Assembly (NCBI GenBank): GCA_004557805.1
Contig: SFFS01000005.1
Span: forward strand, 1-43,639
Direction of reading: 5' to 3'
Length of the DNA: 43,639 nucleotides
Origin: Clostridiales bacterium
GTDB lineage: Bacteria; Bacillota; Clostridia; Christensenellales; Aristaeellaceae
Shown here: one piece after another, positions 7,038-15,656 of the stretch
Layout of the letters: the number at the start of each line of letters is the position of its first letter
Numbering within the stretch: the stretch's first letter is position 1
The notes under the pieces: generated by a model
What the model was told of the DNA's origin: nothing
What the model saw: only the letters and a program-made list of their open reading frames with translations
Databases searched by the model: none
Translations under genes and position numbers: made by a program

Positions 7038-7874
7038 TCACTCCTTTTCGAACAGATCGCGCAGAAGCGCGATTTCGGCGGCATAGCCCGCGTCGTCGTT
7101 CGGCGTTTCCAGAATGAAAGGCAGCCCGCGCAGCGCGGGATGGCGGATGATCCGGACGATCGCGTCCAGCGGCATTGTACCCTCGACGATCTTCGCGTGC
7201 CGGTCCTTGTGAGAGGAGAGGCCGTACATCGAGTTGTTCAGATGTACCGCTTTCAGCCGGGAAAGGCCGATGACGCTGTCGAACTTTGTAAGTACGCCGT
7301 CCAGATCGTTTACGATATCGTAGCCGCCGTCGTAGACATGGCATGTGTCAAGGCACACGCCCATATGCTTTTCGAGCGTTACGCGATCAAGAATCTCGCG
7401 CAGCTCTTCGAACGTTGCGCCGATTTCACTGCCTTTACCGGCCATGGTTTCCAGCAGTACCGTCGTGCGCATGCCATCGAACAGCACTTCGTTGAGCACT
7501 TCCGCCGTTTTTGCGATGCCGGTTTCCGTGCCCTGACCGACATGGCTGCCGGGGTGGAAGTTGTAATACTGACCCGGCGTATGTTCCATGCGCTGCAAAT
7601 CGTCCGCAAACACGGTGTGCGCAAATTCGCGCACATTCGGCTTTTCGGCGCAGGGATTCAGCGTGTACGGCGCATGAGCGACGATTTTATCGATGTCATG
7701 TTCAGCGCAGAAGGCGTGAAACGCGGCGATATCCGCCTCGTCGATGGCCTTAGCCGAGCCGCCGCGCGGATTGCGCGTAAAGAACGCGAACGTCGTAGCG
7801 TTCAGCGCCGCCGCGCGCTGCGCCATGGCGAGATAGCCGCCCGCAGAAGAAATATGGCTTCCGATTCTGAGCAT
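7038..7874 (-). CDS. nfo: Endonuclease IV (AP endonuclease)
   Basis: A 278-residue TIM-barrel Zn enzyme that cuts DNA 5' to abasic sites in base-excision repair. It begins MLRIGSHISSAGGYLAMAQR and carries family signatures: AHAPYTLNPC, FHPGSHVGQG, LLETMAGKGSEIG, GVCLDTCHVYDGGYD, VHLNNSMYGLSSHKDRHAKI and a C-terminal FILETPN. The three-metal ligands (His of AHAPY, His of FHPG, Glu of LETMAG, Asp and His of LDTCH, and the HKDRH group) are present. Length is normal for the family. Transcription probably starts from the promoter at 7928-7956. The broken flavin-oxidase-like gene starts just four bases after its stop. Confidence 0.96.
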   Translation of the reverse strand: MLRIGSHISSAGGYLAMAQRAAALNATTFAFFTRNPRGGSAKAIDEADIAAFHAFCAEHDIDKIVAHAPYTLNPCAEKPNVREFAHTVFADDLQRMEHTPGQYYNFHPGSHVGQGTETGIAKTAEVLNEVLFDGMRTTVLLETMAGKGSEIGATFEELREILDRVTLEKHMGVCLDTCHVYDGGYDIVNDLDGVLTKFDSVIGLSRLKAVHLNNSMYGLSSHKDRHAKIVEGTMPLDAIVRIIRHPALRGLPFILETPNDDAGYAAEIALLRDLFEKE

Positions 7875-7927
7875 TGTACGTTCCTCGCAGTAAAAAATAA
7901 TAGGATTGATATATTTTTCTACCCGTT

Positions 7928-7956
7928 ATTATAATCGTTCAAACGGCGCGCGGCAA
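7928..7956 (-). promoter_or_regulatory. Sigma-A-type promoter for nfo
   Basis: On the minus strand TTGCCG (7956-7951), a 17-base spacer and TATAAT (7933-7928) precede the nfo start by about 55 bases. Confidence 0.6.
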
Positions 7957-7968
7957 GCAAAAGAAAAA

Positions 7969-7986
7969 GGGCGGTTCATACCGCCC
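7969..7986 (-). terminator. Terminator overlapping the stop of the Cof-type phosphatase gene
   Basis: GGGCGGT and ACCGCCC form a 7-bp stem with a 4-base loop, followed on the minus strand by TTTTTCTTTT. The stop codon falls in the loop, so the terminator uses the last codons of the gene. Confidence 0.8.
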
Positions 7987-8794
7987 ATTTCAAAATCGCC
8001 TTTGCCACGCCGTCCTCGTCGTTTGTATCGGTGACGTATTTTGCCGCCGCGAAAACCTCCGGCCCGACGGCGTTCTTCATCGCTACGGAATAACCGACCT
8101 TCTCCAGCATCGGTACGTCGTTCATGTTGTCGCCGATAGCCATCACTTTGGAAAGCGGAATGTTCAGGTACTCCGCCAGGCGTGTCACGCCAAGACCTTT
8201 CGTGACACCGCGGCTGGTGAACTCCAGATTGGAGCGCAGCTGATGTGTGATATCGAAGGGGAGATGCGCGGTCGCCTCCAGCGCGCGACCGCGCGCCAGA
8301 ATATCAGGAAAGAACATATGCAGCTTGGAAATCGGCTGCACGCGCGCGGAAAGGAAACGGACGATATCGTCGACCGGGGTGCGCGTTTGCAGCACGAATT
8401 CTTCAAATGTGCAGGTGTCGAAATGACTGATATTTTCAAGGCAGCTTTTCTGCGTGTAAACGCGGTCGTCCGCCAGCACCTCGAACATCGGATCGAAGGG
8501 CAGCACCATGCGGTAAATCTCCAGCGCGTCGGCGGTCGGCATCGTTCCGGCCATGACGGAACGGTCGCTTTTCAGGTCGCGCACGCTTGCGCCGCCTTCC
8601 AGAATTGCATAATCCATTCCAGCCACGGCATGGCGGATTTCGTCCAGCTCGCACAGCGAACGGCCCGTCGCAAAGGACAACAGAATGCCGCTTTCGGCCG
8701 CTTTCTTCAGCGCGGAAACGGATGCGGGGGATACGTGGTGCTCGGAATTGAGCAGCGTGCCGTCCATATCCAGCGCAATCAGTTTGACAGACAT
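7976..8794 (-). CDS. Cof-type HAD-IIB family hydrolase
   Basis: A 272-residue haloacid-dehalogenase superfamily phosphatase of the Cof/YidA type. Motif I is LIALDMDGTLLNS (nucleophile Asp9 and Asp11), motif II is the serine/threonine in LSFATGRS, motif III the lysine of TSRGVTKGLG and motif IV GDNMNDVPML. The cap domain (about residues 83-185) determines the substrate, which is typically a sugar phosphate or flavin phosphate, but cannot be predicted here. It is transcribed alone from a promoter shared back-to-back with the MATE exporter gene region. Length and motif spacing are normal. Confidence 0.92.
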   Translation of the reverse strand: MSVKLIALDMDGTLLNSEHHVSPASVSALKKAAESGILLSFATGRSLCELDEIRHAVAGMDYAILEGGASVRDLKSDRSVMAGTMPTADALEIYRMVLPFDPMFEVLADDRVYTQKSCLENISHFDTCTFEEFVLQTRTPVDDIVRFLSARVQPISKLHMFFPDILARGRALEATAHLPFDITHQLRSNLEFTSRGVTKGLGVTRLAEYLNIPLSKVMAIGDNMNDVPMLEKVGYSVAMKNAVGPEVFAAAKYVTDTNDEDGVAKAILKWAV

Positions 8795-8832
8795 AAGAAC
8801 CCCTCATTCATTTTTCATCATACACGGCGTGC

Positions 8833-8861
8833 ATGATACCATAGAAAAATAAAAAAAGCAA
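8833..8861 (-). promoter_or_regulatory. Promoter for the Cof-type phosphatase
   Basis: On the minus strand TTGCTT (8861-8856), 17 bases, then TATCAT (8838-8833) with an upstream TGG (extended -10). Confidence 0.5.
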
Positions 8862-8885
8862 ATATCCAAACGACTGTTTTTATGG

Positions 8886-8891
8886 TATAAT
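8886..8891 (+). promoter_or_regulatory. Extended -10 promoter element for the MATE gene
   Basis: TGGTATAAT lies about 35 bases before the chosen start. The -35 match is poor, consistent with an extended -10 promoter. Confidence 0.5.
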
Positions 8892-8924
8892 CGGAATACA
8901 TTTTTGAAAGCGGGGCAATTTCCG

Positions 8925-10325
8925 ATGCAGGATGGCAAGCAGGCAAAATATGAACGCATGACGACGGAGCCGGTGGAACGGCTGGTATGCCGTCTCGCTG
9001 TGCCGACGATTATCTCCATGCTGGTTACGGCGCTGTATAATATCGCCGATACGTTTTTTGTCGGAAAAATCGGCACGGCTGCAACGGCTGGCGTGGGGCT
9101 GATTTTGCCGATCATGGCCATTATCCAGGCGTTCGGCTTCTTTTTTGGGCAGGGGTCTGGGAATTTTATTTCGCGCGCGCTGGGCGCGCAGGATGACGGC
9201 GAGGCCGAAACTATGGCCGCTACCGGAAACCTGTGCGCGCTGTTTTTCGGCTTTCTGATCCTGGCTGCGGGTCTTCTGTTCCATGAGGATGTGCTGCACC
9301 TGCTGGGCGCGGCGCCCGGCAGGGTGTCCGACGATACTATCCGCTATGCGCGCGATTACATGTGCGTCATTCTCATCGGCGCGCCGTTTATGTGCATGAG
9401 CTGCGTGCTCAATAACCAGCTGCGCTTTCAGGGCAACGCGTTCTTTTCGATGATCGGTCTGGTGGCCGGCGCGGCGCTGAACTGCGTGCTCGACCCGCTG
9501 TTCATTTTCGTGTTCAATATGGAAGTGACGGGCGCGGCGCTGGCGACGATCATCAGCCAGTTCATCAGCTGCGCGCTGCTGTATATCGGAACGCTACGAA
9601 GCGACAGCCTGAAAATCAAGCTGCGCAACTTCAAGCCGAACCTGTATTATCTTAAAAACATCGCCATCGGCGGCGCGCCGTCGCTTTTCCGGCAGGGGCT
9701 TGCCAGCGTGGCGACGCTCTGTCTGAATACGGCCGCGGGCGGCGCGGTTGCAGCAGAAATGGCCGATGCGGCCATCGCGGCGTTTTCCATCGTCGGAAAG
9801 ATTATGATGTTCGGTTTCTCAGCGCTGTTGGGGTTCGGTCAGGGATTCCAGCCGATCTGCGGCTTCAACTATGGCGCAAAGAAATACGGCCGTGTGCTGA
9901 AAGCGTATACGTTCTGCCTGAAGGTCGGCTTTGCGTTCCTGCTGGCGGCTTCCTGCGCGGGGTTCGCGTTGGCGGATCAGCTGGTTGCGCTTTTCCGTAA
10001 CGACCCGGACGTGATAGCTTTCGGCAGGCTTGCCATGCGCTGCCAGTGCTGCACATTCTCGCTGATGGCCGTTGTGACCTGTACGAACATGCTTTATCAG
10101 AATATCGGCCGCGTGGTCGGGGCGACGCTGCTTGCCGTCGCGCGCCAGGGGCTGATGTTTATCCCGACGGTGCTGCTTTTGCCGCATCTGTTTTCAGAGC
10201 CGATCTGGGGCGTATATCTGGCGCAGCCTGCGGCTGATCTGTTCGCATTCCTGCTGGCCGTTCCGCTTGCTGTCAGAATGTATCGGGAACTGAAAAGAAA
10301 AGAGGCGGACGTAACGTCCGCCTGA
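8925..10325 (+). CDS. MATE-family efflux transporter
   Basis: A 466-residue multidrug and toxic compound extrusion transporter of the NorM/DinF superfamily, expected to exchange Na+ or H+ for an exported organic compound. Twelve hydrophobic segments can be traced. Family features include the N-terminal PVERLVCRLAVPTIISMLVT, the loop YNIADTFFVGKIG, GSGNFISRALGAQDD in the first half and the matching GFGQGFQPICGFNYGAKKYG in the second. ATG 8925 was preferred over TTG 8904 because it has GGGG nine bases upstream and no conserved residues are lost. The gene is single, divergent from the Cof-type phosphatase, and ends in a hairpin built into its last codons. Confidence 0.93.
   Translation: MQDGKQAKYERMTTEPVERLVCRLAVPTIISMLVTALYNIADTFFVGKIGTAATAGVGLILPIMAIIQAFGFFFGQGSGNFISRALGAQDDGEAETMAATGNLCALFFGFLILAAGLLFHEDVLHLLGAAPGRVSDDTIRYARDYMCVILIGAPFMCMSCVLNNQLRFQGNAFFSMIGLVAGAALNCVLDPLFIFVFNMEVTGAALATIISQFISCALLYIGTLRSDSLKIKLRNFKPNLYYLKNIAIGGAPSLFRQGLASVATLCLNTAAGGAVAAEMADAAIAAFSIVGKIMMFGFSALLGFGQGFQPICGFNYGAKKYGRVLKAYTFCLKVGFAFLLAASCAGFALADQLVALFRNDPDVIAFGRLAMRCQCCTFSLMAVVTCTNMLYQNIGRVVGATLLAVARQGLMFIPTVLLLPHLFSEPIWGVYLAQPAADLFAFLLAVPLAVRMYRELKRKEADVTSA
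10303..10323. terminator. Bidirectional terminator at the end of the MATE gene
   Basis: AGGCGGACG-TAA-CGTCCGCCT is a perfect 9-bp stem formed by the last seven codons of the MATE gene. On the minus strand it is followed by CTTTTCTTTTC and serves the ACT/YfcE/DUF2207 operon; on the plus strand there is no U-run. Confidence 0.7.
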
Positions 10326-10328
10326 GGT

Positions 10329-10694
10329 TCATGCAATCGTATATCCCGCGGCGCTCAGCGCGCGCTCTGCGCGTTCCAGCGCCGTTTGTTTTACCATGAG
10401 ATAATCGGTGTCATAGGTCGATACGGCGAAGACGGAAACGCCCGCCGCCGCAAGCGCGCCGGTCAGCCCCGCCAGAATGCCCAGCAGCGAGAAGTCCAGC
10501 TGTCCTGCAACCCGCAGCGCGCACCATCCGTCCTCACGGGCAAGACAGTTTGCTGGCGCTGCCTCCGTTTCGCATACGAGCGAAATCTCCGCGTCTGTGC
10601 GCGCATAAAAGCAGAACGGCATTGAAAGATCGACAGGGGAATCTTCTGATAGTTTGCAGACGGAAAACGCCTGTTCGAGCAGTTCAAGCGTCAT
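10329..10694 (-). CDS. ACT-domain protein
   Basis: A 121-residue protein with a two-part ACT-like layout. The C-terminal half reads CALRVAGQLDFSLLGILAGL then TGALAAAGVSVFAVSTYDTDYLM, the pattern of DUF/CASTOR-type ACT domains that bind amino acids (also seen in YkfE-like and lysine-aspartokinase-like proteins). The N-terminal half (LSMPFCFYARTDAEISLVCE) matches the companion segment of these short proteins. No enzyme domain is attached, so a ligand-sensing role is inferred. ATG 10694 overlaps the YfcE stop by four bases and was chosen over the upstream in-frame ATG for this reason. Confidence 0.8.
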   Translation of the reverse strand: MTLELLEQAFSVCKLSEDSPVDLSMPFCFYARTDAEISLVCETEAAPANCLAREDGWCALRVAGQLDFSLLGILAGLTGALAAAGVSVFAVSTYDTDYLMVKQTALERAERALSAAGYTIA

Positions 10695-11260
10695 GCGTTC
10701 CGGCGCGGCGAAGCCGCCTCCTCCAGCGAAAGCGCGTCGTATACCGTGCCGTCGAGCGATTTCCATTGGAAGCCGCGCTCATCAAGCGTCATATAGCTGT
10801 GCGCGCTGTTTTCCTTCGGAATGGAAACCGAACCGGGATTGAGATACCATACGCCCTCCCTGCGCTCCTTGTACGGCACGTGCGTGTGGCCGAAAAGCAG
10901 CGCGTCGCACGGCTGTGCAGGCGGATTTTCGAGATTGACGTGATGTCCGTGCGTCAGGAGCAGACGCAGGCCGAACGCTTCCAGCGGCACGCAGCCCTCC
11001 TGAATGGGGAATTGCAGCACCATCTGGTCGACCTCCGCGTCGCAGTTTCCGCGCACGCAGGTGATAATGCCGGACAACGGGTTCAGCATGGCGATTACTT
11101 CTTTGGGCGCGTATCCCGTGGGAAGATCGTTGCGCGGGCCGTGATAGAGAATATCTCCCAGAAGCAGCAGGCGGTCGTGCTTTTCGGCCGCAAAGCGGCC
11201 CAGAAGCTGCTTGCAGAACGCCGCGCTGCCATGGATGTCGGATGCAATCATGATGCTCAT
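10691..11260 (-). CDS. yfcE: YfcE-type metallophosphoesterase
   Basis: A 189-residue calcineurin-like phosphodiesterase of the YfcE/MJ0936 family. Metal-binding motifs occur in the expected order: ASDIHG (Asp8, His10), LLLGDILYHGPR, VRGNCDAEVD, LLTHGH and FGHTHVP. YfcE hydrolyses artificial phosphodiesters; its natural substrate is not known. The protein spans the normal length. It lies 22 bases after the DUF2207 gene and overlaps the ACT gene, so the three are likely one transcript ending at the hairpin at 10303-10323. Confidence 0.93.
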   Translation of the reverse strand: MSIMIASDIHGSAAFCKQLLGRFAAEKHDRLLLLGDILYHGPRNDLPTGYAPKEVIAMLNPLSGIITCVRGNCDAEVDQMVLQFPIQEGCVPLEAFGLRLLLTHGHHVNLENPPAQPCDALLFGHTHVPYKERREGVWYLNPGSVSIPKENSAHSYMTLDERGFQWKSLDGTVYDALSLEEAASPRRNA

Positions 11261-11282
11261 TTATATGCAGTCTCCTTTGCTG

Positions 11283-12929
11283 TTACCTTGTTCCTCCGCC
11301 GGAACCGCCGCCGGAGAATCCGCCGCCTCCGCCGGACGAACTGCTTCCGCCGCTTCCTGCGGAACGCTCTTCTTCGGCGCGATGCATTTCGCCGTAGCTG
11401 TAATCGCAGTAATACCACGAATACCAGTAGTACGAGTCGATCATGTCCCAATCGGCGATCGTGTCGGGGTAGAAACGGCGAATCCGCCGGATAGTTTCAT
11501 CCTTGAGGTCAAACAGCAGCGCGTAGGCGTAGCAGTCCTCCGGAGAAAGGTAGAAGGCGAGCGAATCGTTGCTGCCGTCGGTCAGCAGTCGCTCCATCAG
11601 CAGCAGGCGCGCGATTTCGCGTTCGCCGGCTTCCGTCAGCTTTTTGAAGCTGCCGCTGGCCGCATTGTCGGTGAAGCAGCCGTGCTCACACAGCCAGGCG
11701 GAGCCTTCCGACTCGCAATGATCGACCAGCGCGCGCATTTCATCGTCGTGCAGGCTGAAATAGCGCTTCGCGCTCTTGGCGGTCAGACGGCCGCTGCCGT
11801 CGCCGGCGCGCAGCAGGCAATCGTACAGCCAGGCTTCCGGATTGGAGTAGTAGTCCTCCGGCGCATGATCGAAATACAGCGCGGTCTGCGCGATTTCCTT
11901 TTCATTGTAGACCTGCCGCTCCGGCACGAGGCAGCCGTCGCGCAGAAGGCGCAGCAGCATTGCGCCGATGACTGAGCCTTCTTCCTTTACAAACCCGAAC
12001 AGCCGTCCGAGCTGCCAGGCCGCAATGAGATTTCCCTCCGTGGGGCAGGCGTCCAGCGTGCCGTAACGGTGCAAAATCTCGTCGATGCGCTTTTTACGCT
12101 TTACGCTGTGTACGATTGCCCAAACGACCAGCCCGACAACAGCGGCGCCGATGGCGCACAGAACGCCGATCAGACTGCCGTCCTCTCCATCATCATAGTC
12201 GCTGCCGTCCATGGCGGGCTGCTTTACCATGGTTTCAAAACTGCCGTCGGCGCGCAGGCGCGGCGAGAGCATGTCGGGGTTCATTTCCAGCATGATGATT
12301 ACGCGGTCGTTTCCGGAGATGGGATCCTCCGTCCAGGCGTATACGCCGCCCTCTTCAAACTGAATTTCACCCGTGAACCCGAACGCCCAGGCCGCGCTGT
12401 TATCGACGGAAAGGTCATAATTTTCCGCTTCAATCCATACGGTTACATCGGTGGGCGTGGTGTTCATGCCGGGATTGACGAACATGAAATTGAAACCGTC
12501 CGCTTCGTCAAAGCTGCGCACGAGATCGCGCACATGATAGCTGATGGCGAACGTCTGCTCGCCGTATTCAGAAATTCCCCAGCAAAGCTCGTAGCCGTCG
12601 CCGGTGCGGTGGATTCCGCAGCGGTACGCTTTGTCGTCGAAACTGGCGTCCACGTCCCAGTCGTCGAGCGATTCGAATTCGATCTCTTCATTTCCGCCCA
12701 TAGACACGGTAAGATCCTCGACGGCGAGGTAGCCCGAATCGCTGATGGGGATATAGCATTCCGTGCCCTCGGAAAAACGGCCGCTCCATATCTGCTTAAT
12801 CCAGGCGGAACCGTCGTCCTCCAGCAGAACGCCGATATCGATGTTCGTCACTCGGTTAGCCGCCAGAGCATACGGCGCCAGCATGCACAGCGCAAGCGCC
12901 AGCAGTACGGCAGAAATACGACGCTTCAT
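11283..12929 (-). CDS. DUF2207 membrane protein
   Basis: A 548-residue exported membrane protein of the DUF2207 (YciQ-like) family, function unknown. An N-terminal signal peptide (LLALALCMLAPYALA, cleavage near residue 23) is followed by an extracytoplasmic domain with VTNIDIGVLLEDDGSAWIKQ and IWSGRF (the usual start of the domain), a transmembrane segment near residues 250-275 (GVLCAIGAAVVGLVVWAIV) and a cytoplasmic half. The C-terminus ends in a Gly/Ser-rich tail (GGGGGFSGGGSGGG), typical of the family. Start chosen by AAAGGAGAATTTCCAAG before ATG 12929; the longer reading runs into the rhamnosidase gene. It seems to head a three-gene unit with yfcE and the ACT gene. Confidence 0.85.
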   Translation of the reverse strand: MKRRISAVLLALALCMLAPYALAANRVTNIDIGVLLEDDGSAWIKQIWSGRFSEGTECYIPISDSGYLAVEDLTVSMGGNEEIEFESLDDWDVDASFDDKAYRCGIHRTGDGYELCWGISEYGEQTFAISYHVRDLVRSFDEADGFNFMFVNPGMNTTPTDVTVWIEAENYDLSVDNSAAWAFGFTGEIQFEEGGVYAWTEDPISGNDRVIIMLEMNPDMLSPRLRADGSFETMVKQPAMDGSDYDDGEDGSLIGVLCAIGAAVVGLVVWAIVHSVKRKKRIDEILHRYGTLDACPTEGNLIAAWQLGRLFGFVKEEGSVIGAMLLRLLRDGCLVPERQVYNEKEIAQTALYFDHAPEDYYSNPEAWLYDCLLRAGDGSGRLTAKSAKRYFSLHDDEMRALVDHCESEGSAWLCEHGCFTDNAASGSFKKLTEAGEREIARLLLMERLLTDGSNDSLAFYLSPEDCYAYALLFDLKDETIRRIRRFYPDTIADWDMIDSYYWYSWYYCDYSYGEMHRAEEERSAGSGGSSSSGGGGGFSGGGSGGGTR

Positions 12930-12957
12930 CTTGGAAATTCTCCTTTTAAAAAAATGA

Positions 12958-12982
12958 CCGGCATAGATATTCTCCATGCCGG
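12958..12982 (-). terminator. Terminator of the rhamnoside operon
   Basis: CCGGCAT and ATGCCGG form a 7-bp stem, followed on the minus strand by TCATTTTTTT. It lies about 20 bases after the rhamnosidase stop and before the DUF2207 start. Confidence 0.8.
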
Positions 12983-13003
12983 CAGTAAATCCTTTGAAAC
13001 CTG

Positions 13004-15594
13004 TCAGATTTTCGGAAGTTCCGGAATGACGACGCGTTTGGAGATCGTTTCGAACGTCGGCTCGTATTCGTAAATCCACGTGCCGCTTCCGCGCGAGAAG
13101 ACGTTTCCTTCCACGGCTTCGCCGTTTTCTGTCGCTCCGCCGCGGCAGTCGGGCAGGATAATTTCCGCCTGCGTGTTGAACGGAATTTCCACTTCTATGG
13201 TGAGCCGCTTGCCTTCGAGCTTCCACCCGCTGCGCAGCAGCCCGTATTGCGTGCGAATTTCCCCATGCGCATGGGTGAGCATATCGTTGACGCGCGGCTG
13301 AATGCGGGCGCGCTTAAACCCGGGCGCGCTTTCGACTGGATTGATGCCCGCAACATAGCGGTAGAGCCATTCGCAGATCGAACCGAACGCATAGTGGTTC
13401 AGGCTGTTCATTTGAACCGGACCGAACGTTCCGTCTTCATGGACGGAGTTCCAGCGTTCCCAAATGGTCGTCGCGCCCATTTCAACTTCATAAAGCCAGC
13501 TCGGGCAGCCGGTCTGCAGAAGCAGCGCATAGGCGTATTCGTTCAGGCCGCATTCGGAAAGCGCGGGGCACAGATACGGCGTGCCGAGGAAGCCGCAGGA
13601 AAGATGCATTTTATCCTCGCGGATACGCTCGGCGCGACCACGTGCGCCGTCTGCGTTTCGCCGACCACTCGCCCGGAAGGACTGACATATTCCCTGCGGA
13701 ACGCTTCACGGATTTTTTCCGCCAGCAGCGCATATTCTACCGCGTCGGCAGGATGATCCGTCACAACAGCGGCTTTTGACAGTACCTCGGTTGAAAGCGC
13801 ATAATACGCTGTGGCCAGAAGCCCAGTGGGCGTGAGGCCGAAGAAATTGTCCGGATCGCGCGTATCCTGCGCCACCCAGTCGCCGATATGAAAGCCGCCA
13901 TATAGGTTTTTGCCCTCCGTATCCTGTGAACGCATGTACTCCACCCAGGCTTTCATGCTCTCGTACTGGTTTTCGAGAATCGCCCTGTCGCCGTAATACA
14001 GGTACAGGTACCAGGGCATCAGCGTGGCGGCGTCGCCCCAGCCGGTGGTGGGCAGTTCCCAGTGGCCGGTGCCGCGCAGAATAAACGGAATGACGACGGG
14101 AACGAATCCTTCGTGCTTTTGCTCGACGGCGAGATCGTAGAGGTATTTGCGATAAAACGCATCGCAGTCGGCGTTCATGACGGCCGTGGGGCAGAACACC
14201 TGCGCGTCGCCCGTCCAGCCCATGCGTTCATCGCGCTGCGGGCAGTCGGTCGGCGTATCGACAAAGTTGGATCGCTGCCCCCACAGCGCGTTGAGGAAGA
14301 GCCGGTTTACGCGCGGATCGGAGCATTCGAACGAGCCGGTACGCTCCATCTCTGAATGCAGGACAACCTGCTCAAAATCGGCGGGATCGACGTTATCAAG
14401 GCCGCTGACGCGGCAATAGCGGAAGCCGAAAAACGTGAAATACGGCTCGTATACCGCATCGCCGCCGTCGCAGATATAGCGCATTTCGGCCAGCGCCGTG
14501 CGCATGTTGTCGCGGTAGAAATTTCCCTTGTTGTCGAGCGCTTCGCCGAATTGCAGCAAAATCTCCGTTCCAGCGGGCGCGTGTGCGCGCAGGCGAATGA
14601 ACCCCGCGGCGTTCTGACCAAAATCGAGCACCTGTTCGCCCAGCGGCGTAACGATTTTTTCCACCGCAGGCCGCGCCTCATGCGCAACGACGGGCACGCT
14701 CAGGCGCGCATGCAGCCGTTCCTTTCCGAGCGGCACGAGGAACGCGTTTTCCCAGTCGGAGCAGTCGGTTTCCGGGGCGCACCAGGCGCGATCGTATGCG
14801 CGTGCGTCAAACACCTCTCCGTCATAGATTTCGGTGCGCAGAAACGGGCTCTTCGAGACTTTCCAGCTGGCGTCGGTTACAATCGTCTCGCGCGTGCCGT
14901 CTTCATATTCGAGCACGATTTCGGCGATCAGCGCCAGCCTGTCGCCGTAAATTTTATCGCGGCGACCGATTTCCGGCCAGTTCACGCGGCCTTTGTAATA
15001 GCCGTTTCCCAGCCATGCGCCGACAGAGTTTTCGCCCCTGCGCAGCAGCGCGGTAATATCGTATGTCTGATATTGCAGCCAGCTGTCATAAGCGTTGAAG
15101 CCGGGAGCGAGGTATTCGTTTCCGGCTTTTTCGCCGTTGACAAACAACGTATACAGCCCTACGCCGCAGGCATAGGCCCGCGCGGCGCGAAGCGCCTTTT
15201 TTACCGTAAAATCGCGGCGCAGCTGAGGAAATTCCTTATCCCAGCCGATCCACTCGGCCGTCCATTCGGCGCCGAAGCGGGCGGTTTCAAAGCAGGCGGC
15301 GTCGCTCCATTCGGACGCTTCGTCCGTTTCATCCCATATTTTTACGCGCCAGAAATAGCGCGTGCAGGCTGCGAGCGGCATCTCCAGCCGAACGGCGACG
15401 CTCTGATCGGAATACACTTTGCCGCTGTCAAACAGCGGTTTTTCAAAACTGTGAGACGCTGCTACCTGCAGCCGATAGGCGCTCTGGTGCTTGCAGCGCC
15501 CATCCGCTTCGACAGTCCAGCCCAGCTGGGGCCTTATAAAATCAAAACCAATCGGATTTTCCATGTAATCGCAGCGAAGACGAAAAACTCTCAT
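13004..15594 (-). pseudogene. Alpha-L-rhamnosidase (GH78), frameshifted by a short deletion
   Basis: Two overlapping minus-strand frames together make one GH78 enzyme that removes terminal L-rhamnose from glycosides. The first (15594 to about 13640) starts MRVFRLRCDYMENPIG and holds the N-terminal beta domains (FVNGEKAGNEYLAPGF), the beta-sandwich with LDFGQNAAGFI, and the catalytic-barrel signature TPTDCPQRDERMGWTGDAQV. It breaks after QTAHVVA. The second frame picks up with AERIRED-KMHLSCGFLGTPY and carries the rest of the barrel, including the TIWERWNSVHEDGT motif with a family-conserved glutamate, and the C-terminal domain. Compared with relatives about 18-20 residues are missing at the break, around 13635. 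Either a real inactivating deletion or an assembly error would explain this. Confidence 0.85.
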
Positions 15595-15656
15595 CCTTTT
15601 CAATTCCTTTCCTTTATTTGCAGCCAAATTACAGGCAGACCGCCGAAAGCGGCGGC

